64,000 nt of DNA from Nocardiopsis sp. TSRI0078 (GCF_001905145.1 NZ_LWLB01000032.1:346622-410621); one strand, 5' to 3'. Positions 38,002 through 46,669 are shown, counted from the stretch's first letter. Made by a program: numbers and translations. The notes: a model not told the origin generated them from the sequence alone.

Positions 38002-38075
38002 TACCCTGGGTGGGATTCGAACCCACACTGCGCAGGACTTGAATCTGCTGCCTCTGCCAATTGGGCTACCAGGGC
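38002..38075 (-). tRNA. tRNA with anticodon CAA (Leu codon UUG), class I shape
   Basis: A 74-nt cloverleaf on the minus strand: acceptor GCCCTGG / CCAGGGT (G1-U72), a D arm of three pairs around CAATTGGCAGA, anticodon stem GCAGA / CCTGC with loop TTCAAGT (anticodon CAA), a five-base variable loop GCAGT, T arm GTGGG-TTCGAAT-CCCAC, and discriminator A. CCA is not encoded. The CAA anticodon names leucine, but normal tRNA-Leu has a long variable arm; the isotype is therefore uncertain. The anticodon stem has an A-C mismatch next to the loop. Confidence 0.82.
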
Positions 38076-38096
38076 TATTTTGGGGGCAAACCGGAC

Positions 38097-38125
38097 ATTC
38101 TGGCTGGTGTCCGTCCCCGTGTCAG
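38097..38125 (-). promoter_or_regulatory. Promoter of the tRNA gene
   Basis: On the minus strand CTGACA and CAGAAT are separated by exactly 17 nt, with the -10 element about 21 nt before the tRNA. Good agreement with a vegetative promoter. Confidence 0.65.
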
Positions 38126-38205
38126 AGACTGTCACTCCGCCAACGGTGGTGTCACGATTGACGCGCAGTGCCGGTCCCGACGGTCAGCATCCTAGCGGAT
38201 CTCGG

Positions 38206-38211
38206 TAACCT
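38206..38211 (+). promoter_or_regulatory. -10 hexamer of leaderless pdtaR
   Basis: TAACCT ends 7 nt before the GTG at 38219, identical in sequence and spacing to the element before hisI. Confidence 0.55.
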
Positions 38212-38218
38212 CGTGTAC

Positions 38219-38803
38219 GTGACGAGGACGCAGAGCCGTGTGGTGATCGCGGAAGACGAGGCCCTGATCCGCCTGGACCTCAAGGAGATGCTGGAAGAGG
38301 ACGGCTACGCCGTCGTGGGCGAGGCCGGTGACGGCGAGACCGCCATCCGCCTTGCCCAGGAGCTCAAGCCCGACCTGGTGATCACCGACATCAAGATGCC
38401 GGTGCTCGACGGGCTGTCCGCCGCCGAGCGCATCGCGGGGGAGAGGATCGCCCCGGTGGTGATCCTGACCGCCTTCTCCCAGCGGGAGTTGGTCGAGCGG
38501 GCACGCGAGGCCGGGGCCATGGCCTATCTGGTCAAGCCGTTCAACAAGACCGACCTCGTGCCCGCGATCGAGATGGCCACCTCCCGCTACGCGGAGTTGG
38601 CCGCGCTGGAGTCCGAGGTCAGCAACCTCCAGGACCGCCTGGAGACGCGCAAGCTGGTCGAACAGGCCAAGGGGCTGCTCCAGAGCCGCCACGGGATGAG
38701 TGAGCCCGAGGCGTTCAGGTGGATCCAGAAGAACTCGATGGATCGGCGCCTGACCATGCGCAAGGTCGCCGAGACCGTCGTCGAGACCCTCGGGGGTCGG
38801 TAA
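38219..38803 (+). CDS. pdtaR: ANTAR-domain response regulator (PdtaR type)
   Basis: A 194-residue two-domain regulator, closely matching mycobacterial PdtaR by eye (LVKPFNKTDLVPAIE, ETRKLVEQAKGLLQ, TMRKVAETV). The receiver has D57 in LVITDIKMP and the TAFSQRELVERAREAGA switch region; the C-terminal ANTAR domain (about 130-190) binds paired hairpins in RNA to control antitermination. The likely partner, a PdtaS histidine kinase, is not in the window. Start GTG 38219 is 7 nt after TAACCT; GTG 38213 is also in frame. A strong terminator follows. Confidence 0.93.
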   Translation: MTRTQSRVVIAEDEALIRLDLKEMLEEDGYAVVGEAGDGETAIRLAQELKPDLVITDIKMPVLDGLSAAERIAGERIAPVVILTAFSQRELVERAREAGAMAYLVKPFNKTDLVPAIEMATSRYAELAALESEVSNLQDRLETRKLVEQAKGLLQSRHGMSEPEAFRWIQKNSMDRRLTMRKVAETVVETLGGR

Positions 38804-39199
38804 GGAGCGCTTACGGTTCCACCTCCGTGAAGCTTGACGCAGGGGCCGCACCCGACCCGGGTGCGGCCCCTGCCGCTGTCCGGGGAGGGTCGGATCCGCG
38901 TGCGGCGCTCCACGCCGACCGGGTGCACATGTGTCCCTCCGAGCACGAAGAGTGCGGATGAATGTGCAGATCAGGCCTGTACGGGGGTGGAAACGAGACG
39001 GATGTTCAGGGTCAATCCGTCCTGGGTACCAGTTTGATCTCGTTTGCGCACAATGGGGTGACGGTTGGGTCACGTGGCTTTAGTGATGCTGAATGACCAG
39101 CCTAAATCGGGCTAAACTCACCGCACCGAACAGCAAAGGACATGCGGTGGCGAATGTGTTCATTCGGCACCGCCCCCCTCAGATGCGCAAGGAGCGCGC
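38804..39199. other. Intergenic region upstream of livH
   Basis: 396 nt with the pdtaR terminator (38839-38873), then an AT-richer stretch (39050-39150) containing TAAACT at 39113-39118 as a possible -10 and a CACGTG. AAGGAG precedes livH. No gene for a substrate-binding protein, and no other frame, is supported. Confidence 0.6.
38839..38873 (+). terminator. Intrinsic terminator of pdtaR
   Basis: A perfect 15-bp stem GCAGGGGCCGCACCC / GGGTGCGGCCCCTGC with a 5-nt loop, 35 nt after the stop. Confidence 0.85.
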
Positions 39200-40753
39200 G
39201 TGCGCACACGCCTCGTGACCGTGCTGCTCGCCCTGATCACCGCCATCCTGGTGATCCCCGGGCCAGCGGCGACGGCAGACGAACAGGGCGGTGAGTCGCT
39301 GCACGGTCAGATCCTCAACCCGGACGACCGGGATCAAGGTGTCGAAGGCATCGGGATCACGGTCTTCGACGGTGAGGACGAGATCGGGGCGGGCGAGACC
39401 GACTCTGATGGAATGTGGGAAGTGGAGCTGCCCGGACCGGGCACCTACCGCGTCGTGGTGGACCAGGAGTCCGTCCCCAGTGAGTTCGTCGTACGAGAGG
39501 GCATCATCGTCGACGGCGAGACAGAGGTGGAGGTCGAGGCGGACGACCAGCGTCCCCTCATCATCGCGCTGGAGCGGCCGGGCGGGTCCGACGACGGCTC
39601 CGCCTCCCCCTCGGAGGAGGAGAGCGAGGACGCGGGTGCCGCGGCCGGGGACGACGAGGCGGTGGCGCCGGCGGCGGACAGCGGCGGCTCCTTCGGTGAG
39701 CGGTTCGTCCAGCTCACCGCGGCGGGTCTTCTGTTCGGCCTGGTGATCGCGGTCTCCGCGATCGGGCTCTCACTGATCTTCGGCACCACGAAGATGATCA
39801 ACTTCGCCCACGGCGACATGGTGACCTTCGGCGCGATGGTCGCCCTGGTCTTCAGCACCGGGGCCGCGGGCCTGGGCAACTCCCTGCTGGCGATCTTCGC
39901 GGGTCTGGGGGTGGCGGTCCTCCTCGGCGGTTTCCTGGAGAACAGGCTGTCCCGGCCGGTGCTGGTCATCGCGCAGTGGACGGCGATCTTCGGCGGTATC
40001 GCGCTGGCCACCGTCCTCGGTGTCATGGGTGACGCGGTCGGCTGGAGCGTGCCCCTGTGGCTGGCCGCCGCGGTCGCGGTCCTCATGGGCGCGGTGCTGG
40101 GCGCGTCGATGGAGCGCTACGTCTGGCGTCCGCTGCGGCACCGCAACGTCGCGCTGATCCAGATGTTCATCGTCTCGATCGGTCTGGCGCTGGTCCTGCG
40201 CCACGTGATCCTGGTGCTCTTCGGGGCGGGCCGCAGCCGCTACGCCGGCTACCAGATCCAGGATCCGGTGCAGTTCGGCCCGGTGGCGATGCCGCCCCGC
40301 GACCTGGTGGTCATGGGTGTGGCGGTCGTGGTCCTGGTGGGTGTGGCCTGTCTGCTGCAGTTCACCCGTATCGGCAAGGCGATGCGCGCGGTCTCGGACA
40401 ACCGGGACCTGGCGGAGTCGTCCGGTATCGACGTGGACCGGGTCACGCTGTACGTGTGGGGTCTGGGGGGTGGCCTGTCCGCGTTGGGCGGGGTGCTCTA
40501 CGGGCTCAACCAGATCGTCGAGTACGAGATGGGCTTCCGCCTGCTGCTGATGATGTTCGCCGCGGTGATCCTCGGCGGTCTCGGCACGGCCTATGGTGCG
40601 ATGGTCGGCGGTCTGGCCGTCGGCCTGGTGGCGATGCTGTCCACCCTGTGGTTCCCGTCCCAGCTCATGCAAGCGTGGGCTCTGGCCCTGATGATCCTCA
40701 TGCTGCTGATCAGGCCCCAGGGTCTGCTCGGTCGGCGCGAGCGGGTCGGCTAG
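39200..40753 (+). CDS. livH: Branched-chain amino acid ABC transporter permease LivH with N-terminal extracytoplasmic domain
   Basis: A 517-residue fusion. Residues 1-27 are a signal peptide (LVTVLLALITAILVIPGPAA), 30-115 look like a carboxypeptidase-regulatory or SpaA-like beta-sandwich (IGITVFDGEDEIGAGETDSDGMWEVELPG, read in parts), 116-165 form an acidic linker, and 166-517 are the LivH-type permease with KMINFAHGDMVTFGA and the QFTRIGKAMRAVSDNRDLA cytoplasmic coupling region. The usual LivH lacks the outer domain. GTG 39200 follows AAGGAG. First gene of livHMGF; its outside domain might replace or dock a binding protein (inference). Confidence 0.88.
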   Translation: MRTRLVTVLLALITAILVIPGPAATADEQGGESLHGQILNPDDRDQGVEGIGITVFDGEDEIGAGETDSDGMWEVELPGPGTYRVVVDQESVPSEFVVREGIIVDGETEVEVEADDQRPLIIALERPGGSDDGSASPSEEESEDAGAAAGDDEAVAPAADSGGSFGERFVQLTAAGLLFGLVIAVSAIGLSLIFGTTKMINFAHGDMVTFGAMVALVFSTGAAGLGNSLLAIFAGLGVAVLLGGFLENRLSRPVLVIAQWTAIFGGIALATVLGVMGDAVGWSVPLWLAAAVAVLMGAVLGASMERYVWRPLRHRNVALIQMFIVSIGLALVLRHVILVLFGAGRSRYAGYQIQDPVQFGPVAMPPRDLVVMGVAVVVLVGVACLLQFTRIGKAMRAVSDNRDLAESSGIDVDRVTLYVWGLGGGLSALGGVLYGLNQIVEYEMGFRLLLMMFAAVILGGLGTAYGAMVGGLAVGLVAMLSTLWFPSQLMQAWALALMILMLLIRPQGLLGRRERVG

Positions 40754-40763
40754 GAGAGACACG

Positions 40764-41753
40764 ATGGATATTCTTTCGATCCTCGCCGAGTCCACCCGAT
40801 CGGCGCTCGGCCCGATCGCGGCGATCTACGCGCTCGCCGCCGTCGGCCTCAACTTCCACTTCGGTTACACGGGGCTGCTCAACTTCGGCCAGGTCGGTTT
40901 CATGCTGGTGGGCGCCTACGGTGTGGGCGTCAGCGTGGCGGTGTTCGACCTGCCGCTGCTGGTGGGTTTCGGCGTGGGCCTGTTGTGCGCGCTGGTGCTG
41001 GCGCTGCTGCTGGGTGTTCCGACGCTGCGGTTGCGGGCGGACTATCTGGCGATCACGACGATCGCGGCGGCGGAGGTGTTGCGCCTGGTGTACCGGGCGG
41101 GCTTCGCCGAGCCGGTGACGGGCGGTGTGTACGGCCTGCAGAACCTGGCGTCGGGTTTCCGTACGCTCAACCCGTTCGACGGGGGTACGCGCTACGGCGT
41201 GGGCGCGTTGGCCTACAACGGCAACCACTTGTGGGTGCTGGTGGTGACGTGGGGCCTGGTGGCCCTGATGGTCGGTCTGACCTGGATGCTGATGCACAGC
41301 CCGTGGGGGCGTGTGATCAAGGGCATCCGGGAGGACGAGGACGCGGTCCGCAGCCTGGGCAAGAACGTGTTCGCGTACAAGATGCAGGCGCTGGTGCTGG
41401 GTGGTCTGATCGGTGCGATGGCGGGCTGCATGCTCGCGGTGTACCAGGCCTCGATCCAGCCGGACCAGTTCAAGCCGCAGGTGACGTTCTTCCTGTGGGT
41501 GATCCTGCTGCTGGGTGGTGCGGGGCGCGTGTTCGGCCCGGTTCTGGGCGCGATGGCGTTCTGGTTCCTGATGACCTTCACCGACGGTCTGCTCAAGGGG
41601 TTCGGTTCCCTGGGCTGGCTGCCGTTCCTGTCGGGCCCGGACTACGGTGCGATCCAGTTGGCCTTCGTGGGCCTGTTGCTGGTGGTGTTGATCGTCTTCC
41701 GGCCGCAGGGCATCATCGGCGACCGCAAGGAGATGCTGATCAATGTCAAGTGA
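40764..41753 (+). CDS. livM: Branched-chain amino acid ABC transporter permease LivM
   Basis: A 329-residue permease with about eight helices. FHFGYTGLLNFGQVGFMLVG near the N terminus and LRADYLAITTIAAAEVLRL are typical of LivM, as is GRVIKGIREDEDAVRSLGKN, the coupling loop. ATG 40764 follows TAGGAGAG. It overlaps livG by 11 nt. Pairs with LivH to form the membrane channel; true substrate may be branched-chain amino acids or a relative such as urea or amides. Confidence 0.94.
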   Translation: MDILSILAESTRSALGPIAAIYALAAVGLNFHFGYTGLLNFGQVGFMLVGAYGVGVSVAVFDLPLLVGFGVGLLCALVLALLLGVPTLRLRADYLAITTIAAAEVLRLVYRAGFAEPVTGGVYGLQNLASGFRTLNPFDGGTRYGVGALAYNGNHLWVLVVTWGLVALMVGLTWMLMHSPWGRVIKGIREDEDAVRSLGKNVFAYKMQALVLGGLIGAMAGCMLAVYQASIQPDQFKPQVTFFLWVILLLGGAGRVFGPVLGAMAFWFLMTFTDGLLKGFGSLGWLPFLSGPDYGAIQLAFVGLLLVVLIVFRPQGIIGDRKEMLINVK

Positions 41754-42609
41754 CGAGACGAGCGCCGGTGTGGACCGTATGGCCGGCGCGGAGCCGGTGC
41801 CGGGGTCGGCCAAGAGCGATCCGATCCTGGTGGCGGACGGTGTGCGGCGTTCCTTCGGTGGTCTGACCGCTGTGGACGTGGGGCACCTGGAGGTGCAGCG
41901 CGGCACGATCACGGCGTTGATCGGTCCGAACGGTGCGGGCAAGTCCACGCTGTTCAACCTGTTGACCGGTTTCGACCGGGTGGACGCGGGCCGGTGGACG
42001 TTCCAGGGCGGGGCGATCAACGGCAGGCGCGGCCACCAGGTGGCGCGGGCCGGGATGGTGCGGACCTTCCAGTTGACCAAGGCGCTGACCCGGATGACGG
42101 TGCTCGACAACATGTTGCTGGGTGCTCCGGGGCAGTTCGGTGAGCGGATGGCCGGTGCGTTCCTGCGTCCGGTGTGGCAGGGGCAGGAGCGGGCGAACAC
42201 GCGGCGCGCCATGGAGTTGTTGGAGCGCTTCAAGCTGGTCGACAAGCGCGACGACATGGCGGGTTCGCTGTCCGGCGGGCAGCGCAAGCTGTTGGAGATG
42301 GCGCGTTCGCTGATGACCGATCCGGCCATGATCATGCTCGACGAGCCGATGGCGGGTGTGAACCCGGCGCTGGTGCAGTCGTTGCTGGGCCACATCACGT
42401 CGTTGCGCGACGAGGGCAAGACGGTGCTCTTCGTCGAGCACGACATGGACGTGATCATGGGTATCAGCGACTGGATCGTGGTGCTGGCGCAGGGGCGGGT
42501 GATCGCGGAGGGGCGTCCTTCGGACATCCGGTCCGACCAGCAGGTGATCGACGCCTACCTGGGTGCCCAGGAGGAGACGGCCGAGGCCCGGGGGAGTGAC
42601 GATGACTGA
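41743..42609 (+). CDS. livG: Branched-chain amino acid ABC transporter ATPase LivG
   Basis: A 288-residue ATPase: Walker A GPNGAGKST, Q-loop TFQLTKAL, signature LSGGQRKLLEMA, Walker B MIMLDEPMAGV and switch VEHDMDVIM. The N terminus carries about 28 extra residues. ATG 41743 is inside the livM 3' end, and the 3' end overlaps livF by 8 nt, so the four genes are tightly coupled. Forms the ATPase pair with LivF. Confidence 0.95.
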   Translation: MSSDETSAGVDRMAGAEPVPGSAKSDPILVADGVRRSFGGLTAVDVGHLEVQRGTITALIGPNGAGKSTLFNLLTGFDRVDAGRWTFQGGAINGRRGHQVARAGMVRTFQLTKALTRMTVLDNMLLGAPGQFGERMAGAFLRPVWQGQERANTRRAMELLERFKLVDKRDDMAGSLSGGQRKLLEMARSLMTDPAMIMLDEPMAGVNPALVQSLLGHITSLRDEGKTVLFVEHDMDVIMGISDWIVVLAQGRVIAEGRPSDIRSDQQVIDAYLGAQEETAEARGSDDD

Positions 42610-43459
42610 GAACGTGAACCCGCTGTCGGAGCCCGTGGGGGCTTCGGCGGAGGCCGAGGAGGTCGCGGAGGTCCAGGAGCACCGCGAGGAGGTCCTGGAG
42701 CACGCCGGCGCCGAGGAGGCGGAGTCGGGTGGTCCGCAGGACTACCTTCTGCTGGCCAGGGACCTGGTGGCGGGGTACGTGCCGGGGGTGAACATCCTCA
42801 ACGGCTGCACCCTGACGCTGACCGAGGGCGAGGTCGTGGCGATCATCGGTCCGAACGGTGCGGGCAAGTCCACGCTGATCAAGACGATCTTCGGGCTGAT
42901 CCCGGTGCGTGAGGGCGGTCTGACCCTGCGGGGGTCGAGTATCGCGGGGCTGCCCGCGCACAGCCTGGTGGAGCGCGGTGTGGGTTATGTCCCGCAGACG
43001 CAGAACGTGTTCCCCTCGCTGACCATCGAGGAGAACCTCCAGATGGGGGCGTTCCTGCGGCCGCGTGCCTTCGCCGAGCGGTTCGGGGTGGTGGCGGGTC
43101 TGTTCCCGCTGCTGGCGGACCGGCGCAAGGCCAAGGCGGGGTCTTTGTCGGGCGGTGAGCGCCAGATGGTGGCCATGGGGCGTGCGTTGATGATGGATCC
43201 GTCGGTGCTGTTGTTGGACGAGCCGACGGCGGGTCTGTCGCCGATCTACCAGGAGGAGGTCTTCCAGCGGGTCAAGGAGGTCAACGAGACGGGTGTGTCG
43301 GTGGTCATGGTGGAGCAGAACGCCCGCCGCTGCCTGCAGATCTGTGACCGTGGCTATGTGCTGGACCAGGGCCGCAACGCCTACACGGGCTCGGGTGCGG
43401 ACCTGTTGGAGGATCCCAACGTGATCGAGCTGTACCTGGGGACGCTCGCCAAGGGCTGA
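42602..43459 (+). CDS. livF: Branched-chain amino acid ABC transporter ATPase LivF
   Basis: A 285-residue ATPase: Walker A GPNGAGKST, PQTQNVFPSLTIEENL at the Q-loop, signature LSGGERQMVAMGRAL, Walker B LLLDEPTAGLSP and MVEQNAR. It has a Glu-rich N-terminal extension of about 45 residues (EAEEVAEVQEHREEVLEHA) before the ATPase fold, unusual for LivF and possibly coiled. ATG 42602 overlaps the livG end (ATGACTGA); GTG 42596 is an alternative. Last gene of the operon. Confidence 0.94.
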   Translation: MTENVNPLSEPVGASAEAEEVAEVQEHREEVLEHAGAEEAESGGPQDYLLLARDLVAGYVPGVNILNGCTLTLTEGEVVAIIGPNGAGKSTLIKTIFGLIPVREGGLTLRGSSIAGLPAHSLVERGVGYVPQTQNVFPSLTIEENLQMGAFLRPRAFAERFGVVAGLFPLLADRRKAKAGSLSGGERQMVAMGRALMMDPSVLLLDEPTAGLSPIYQEEVFQRVKEVNETGVSVVMVEQNARRCLQICDRGYVLDQGRNAYTGSGADLLEDPNVIELYLGTLAKG

Positions 43460-43859
43460 TTCCTGGGAGGTGTGGGGCGGGTTCCGTGCGCGGGCCCGCC
43501 CCTCGCCGTGTTCTCGTGCCGCGGGCGGGGTCGGCGGCGGTCGTCCTCGGGCTGTTCCGGTGCACGGGGGTGCACTGGTGTCGGCGGGGAGATGGCGTAG
43601 CGGGACCGGACAAATTACCCTGGTGGTGCGAGCACGTCCGTGCTCGGCCGGGGCCTCGCCCGCACCGTGGGACCGGACGGCAGGGAGAACGCGGCCGCGG
43701 CACGGTGAACAGCCGGCGGCGGTCGTGGGAGGAATGTCGGGCCGGTGCCGGGTGTTGGGATCCGTTGAAGGGGACGGGACCCGCCGCGGCGGGCCGGTCC
43801 CAGACGCGACCGAGGGGTCGCCAGGCTAGCCGCAACCCCTTTCAGAGGAGCTTTACAAC
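43460..43859. other. Intergenic region between livF and the ErpA-type gene
   Basis: 400 nt. A hairpin at 43474-43502 ends livHMGF. The rest is GC-rich, with a CCCGCCGCGGCGGG palindrome near 43790 and AGAGGAG before the next gene. No gene is supported, and no convincing promoter pair is seen. Confidence 0.55.
43474..43502 (+). terminator. Hairpin after livF
   Basis: An 8-bp stem GGGGCGGG / CCCGCCCC with a 13-nt loop, 15 nt after the stop. Confidence 0.5.
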
Positions 43860-44207
43860 ATGACGGTTCAGAGCGAGACCACCGAGGGGATCATCCTCAC
43901 CGACGAGGCGTCTGCCAAGGTCAGGGCGCTCCTTGAGCAGGAGGGCCGGGACGACCTGCGTCTGCGCGTGGCCGTTCAGCCCGGTGGTTGCTCGGGGCTG
44001 CGTTACCAGCTCTACTTCGACGAGCGGGACCTGGACGGCGACGTCGTCGCCGACTTCGGCGGTGTGGAGGTCGTCACCGACCGGATGAGCTCCCCCTACC
44101 TGGTCGGGGCCACGATCGACTTCGTCGACACGATCGAGAAGCAGGGGTTCACCATCGACAACCCCAACGCCACCGGTTCCTGCGCCTGCGGTGACTCCTT
44201 CAACTAG
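43860..44207 (+). CDS. erpA: ErpA/HesB-type iron-sulfur cluster insertion protein
   Basis: A 115-residue A-type carrier. The three conserved cysteines are C44 in QPGGCSGLRYQL and C108 and C110 in GSCACGDSF, which hold the cluster for transfer to target proteins. ATG 43860 follows AGAGGAG. The next gene is adoK and the cytochrome oxidase genes lie downstream, as in mycobacteria; supply of Fe-S clusters to respiration or GltBD is plausible. Family label could equally be IscA-like. Confidence 0.92.
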   Translation: MTVQSETTEGIILTDEASAKVRALLEQEGRDDLRLRVAVQPGGCSGLRYQLYFDERDLDGDVVADFGGVEVVTDRMSSPYLVGATIDFVDTIEKQGFTIDNPNATGSCACGDSFN

Positions 44208-44264
44208 GCGGACCGGGGGACAGCGAGCTCCCCGCTCCCGGCCTCGGCCGGGGCGGCGGTACCC

Positions 44265-44297
44265 GGGGGAGGGCGGCCCGTCCGTCCTCCCCCTTTC
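44265..44297 (+). terminator. Hairpin with T-run after the ErpA-type gene
   Basis: An 8-bp stem GGGGGAGG / CCTCCCCC with a 13-nt loop is followed by TTT. Confidence 0.65.
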
Positions 44298-44434
44298 GCG
44301 TGTGCGGGGCCGGTCGGCCTGTGGAGCTCCGGCCGTACTGGATACCCTGGGGCGGTCCGGCCGGGTGCGTCCCGGCCATGCCAGCGTCCAGTCCGGTCCC
44401 AGACCGACACCTCCCACCAAGGAGCCTTCGTCCC

Positions 44435-45406
44435 GTGCGTATCGCGGTTGCCGGATCCATCGCCACCGACCACCTGATGTCCTTCGAGGGTCGGTTCGCG
44501 GAGCAGATCATCCCCGAGCAGATCCAGCAGTTGTCGCTGTCCTTCCTGATCGATGAGCTGGACGTGCGGCGCGGAGGCGTCGCGGCCAACATCTGTTTCG
44601 GTATGGGCCGGTTCGGTCTCGGGCCGGTGCTGGTGGGTGCTGCCGGGGCCGACTTCGAGGACTACCGGGCCTGGTTGGACCGCCACGGTGTGGACACCTC
44701 GGCGGTGTACATCTCCGAGTTGCGCCACACGGCCCGGTTCATCTGCACCACGGACCGGGACCAGAACCAGATCGCGTCGTTCTACGCCGGGGCCATGGCC
44801 GAGGCCCGCAACATCGAGTTGCAGCCGATCGCCGACCGTGTGGGCGGGCTGGACCTGGTCCTGATCGGTGCGGACGACCCGGAGGCGATGGTGCGCCACA
44901 GCGAGGAGTGCCGTACGCGCGGTATCGCCTTCGCGGCGGACCCCTCCCAGCAGCTGGCCCGGATGGAGGGTCCGCAGGTGCGCTCCCTGGTCGAGGGGGC
45001 CCTGTTCCTGTTCACCAACGAGTACGAGAAGGCCCTGGCGGAGCAGAAGACCGGCTGGTCCGACGCCGAGGTGCTGTCCCGGGTCGGTACCCGTGTCACC
45101 ACGCTGGGGGCCAAGGGCGCCCGTGTCGACCGCCGCGGTGAGCCGAGTGTGCACGTGCCCGCGGCCGTGGTCGGTGGGCTGGTCGATCCCACGGGTGTGG
45201 GCGACGCCTTCCGCGCGGGTTTCCTGGCGGCCCATTCGTGGGGCCTGTCCCTGGAGCGCGCGGCCCAGGTCGGCAACGCGACCGCGGTGCACTGCCTGGA
45301 GGCCGACGGCCCGCAGGAGTACACGCTGACCGCGGACTCCCTGCTGGAGCGCCTGGAGAGGTCCTACGGGGCCGAGGTCCGCGCCGAGGTCGCGCCCTTC
45401 GTATAG
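44435..45406 (+). CDS. adoK: Adenosine kinase (PfkB family)
   Basis: A 323-residue PfkB-family kinase that phosphorylates adenosine to AMP. It closely resembles mycobacterial AdoK by eye: AVAGSIATDHLMSFEGRFAEQ, read here as one block, GGVAANICFGMGRFG for nucleoside binding, and DPTGVGDAFRAGF with the catalytic Asp and anion hole. GTG 44435 follows AAGGAG at a longish spacing. Its location between the Fe-S gene and the ctaC region matches mycobacterial gene order, which supports the identity. A sugar kinase role is the alternative. Confidence 0.9.
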   Translation: MRIAVAGSIATDHLMSFEGRFAEQIIPEQIQQLSLSFLIDELDVRRGGVAANICFGMGRFGLGPVLVGAAGADFEDYRAWLDRHGVDTSAVYISELRHTARFICTTDRDQNQIASFYAGAMAEARNIELQPIADRVGGLDLVLIGADDPEAMVRHSEECRTRGIAFAADPSQQLARMEGPQVRSLVEGALFLFTNEYEKALAEQKTGWSDAEVLSRVGTRVTTLGAKGARVDRRGEPSVHVPAAVVGGLVDPTGVGDAFRAGFLAAHSWGLSLERAAQVGNATAVHCLEADGPQEYTLTADSLLERLERSYGAEVRAEVAPFV

Positions 45407-45800
45407 GGCGCGGTGCCGGGTCCGGCGGGCTCCGCGAGGGGGTGCGGCGGCCCCGTGCCGGGGCCGTTGCCGGGGTTCGCTGGTCGTGGTGGTGTCCGCG
45501 AGCCCGTAGAGTAGTGAGTCGCGACCCGCACGACCCGGTCCGTGGACCGGGCCGCGCCCCGAACGGCCGCCTCCCCGCGGGGACGGCGGCCCGCACGGGG
45601 AGCCCCGTGCCCTCCGGTGCGCTGAAACGCGTGCCGGTGACCCAGCCCAAGCCGTTCGCGCCGGGTCGCCGCGACGGTGGGGAACCCGCCCGCTTCCGCG
45701 CGCTCCGGCGCGCTGCCGCGGGCTCGGGCGCCTGCGGCGCCTCCCAGATCTAGGCCAGCCTTACCTGGGATTCCCCTGATTCAGCCTGAAAGGACATTGC
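45407..45800. other. Intergenic region upstream of rpsD
   Basis: 394 nt. A TAGAGT at 45507-45512 is a possible -10 without a good -35, giving a leader of almost 290 nt if used. GAAAGGA precedes the rpsD ATG. No gene is supported; several GC-rich short hairpins near 45690-45735 are noted. Confidence 0.5.
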
Positions 45801-46412
45801 ATGCGCTACACCGGACCGAAGGTGCGGTTGTCCCGGCGCGCCGGCACTCCGCTGACCCGTAAGGCGGTCAGCTACTTCGAGAAGCGTCCCTACCCGCCCG
45901 GTGAGCACGGCCGCCGTGTTCGTCGCAACAGCAGCGACTTCGCCGTCCGTCAGGCGGAGAAGCAGAAGGTGCGCTGGTACTACGACCTGACCGAGAAGCA
46001 GCTGCTGCGGGTCTACGAGAACGCCAAGAAGCGCTCGGGCCGTACCGGTGAGGAGATGCTCGCCGAGCTGGAGCTGCGCCTGGCCACGGTCGTGCTGCGC
46101 TCCGGTCTGGCCGCGTCGATCTACGCCGCCCGCCAGTTCGTCACCCACGGCCACATCACCGTGGACGGCAAGAAGGTCGACATCCCGTCGTACCAGGTCA
46201 AGCCGGGCCAGATCATCAGTGTTCGGGAGAAGTCCCGCAACATGGTGCCGTTCGTCGAGGCCGCCGAGGGCATCCACGCCGACGACAAGATCGCCGGCTT
46301 CCTCGCGGTGAGCCACAAGGACCTGCGTGTGGCGGTCACCGACCGTCCCAAGCGTGAGCAGATCCCGGTGCCCTTCGACGAGCAGCTCGTCGTGGAGTTC
46401 TACGCCCGCTAG
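45801..46412 (+). CDS. rpsD: 30S ribosomal protein S4
   Basis: A 203-residue primary 16S rRNA-binding protein of the small subunit. The N terminus MRYTGPKVRLSRRAG, the PYPPGEHGRRVRRNSSD block and the S4 RNA-binding domain (about 93-155, LRLATVVLRSGLAASIYAAR) are typical, ending VEFYAR. It contains no cysteine, so it is the zinc-free form. ATG 45801 follows GAAAGGA. It stands alone outside the ribosomal protein operons, as in many actinobacteria. An intrinsic terminator follows. Confidence 0.95.
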   Translation: MRYTGPKVRLSRRAGTPLTRKAVSYFEKRPYPPGEHGRRVRRNSSDFAVRQAEKQKVRWYYDLTEKQLLRVYENAKKRSGRTGEEMLAELELRLATVVLRSGLAASIYAARQFVTHGHITVDGKKVDIPSYQVKPGQIISVREKSRNMVPFVEAAEGIHADDKIAGFLAVSHKDLRVAVTDRPKREQIPVPFDEQLVVEFYAR

Positions 46413-46471
46413 TCGCCACTCGGGCAGGCTCTCGCGCGTGTCCCCCAGAGGGGCGCTCGACAAGAGGTGGG

Positions 46472-46503
46472 AGGCCGTGCGGATCCGTCCGCACGGCCTT
46501 CTT
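46472..46503 (+). terminator. Terminator of rpsD
   Basis: A 12-bp stem AGGCCGTGCGGA / TCCGCACGGCCT with a 4-nt loop TCCG, followed by TCTTC. Confidence 0.85.
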
Positions 46504-46669
46504 CGTGTCCGGTCCGCTGCTTCGCGTCCCGGGTCCCCCCGTTCGCGTCCCGGGCCCCCGGATTGTGGAACCGGCCACGCCCGAAATCCGGTGCGGCGTG
46601 AATTGTTATCGCACCGGAACCGAAACCGTTCCGGGGCTGTGCGGCGGGGGCCGGGGCCCTTTCCCGCGG

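Noticed and set aside
37089..38125. Integrated mobile element at the tRNA gene
   Set aside because: No integrase, excisionase or duplicated tRNA 3' end was seen; only one LAGLIDADG-like protein is present.
46500..46560. Repeated TTCGCGTCCCGGG as a regulatory repeat
   Set aside because: Two 13-bp units just after a terminator, in a short GC-rich gap between convergent genes, are likely chance or drift.
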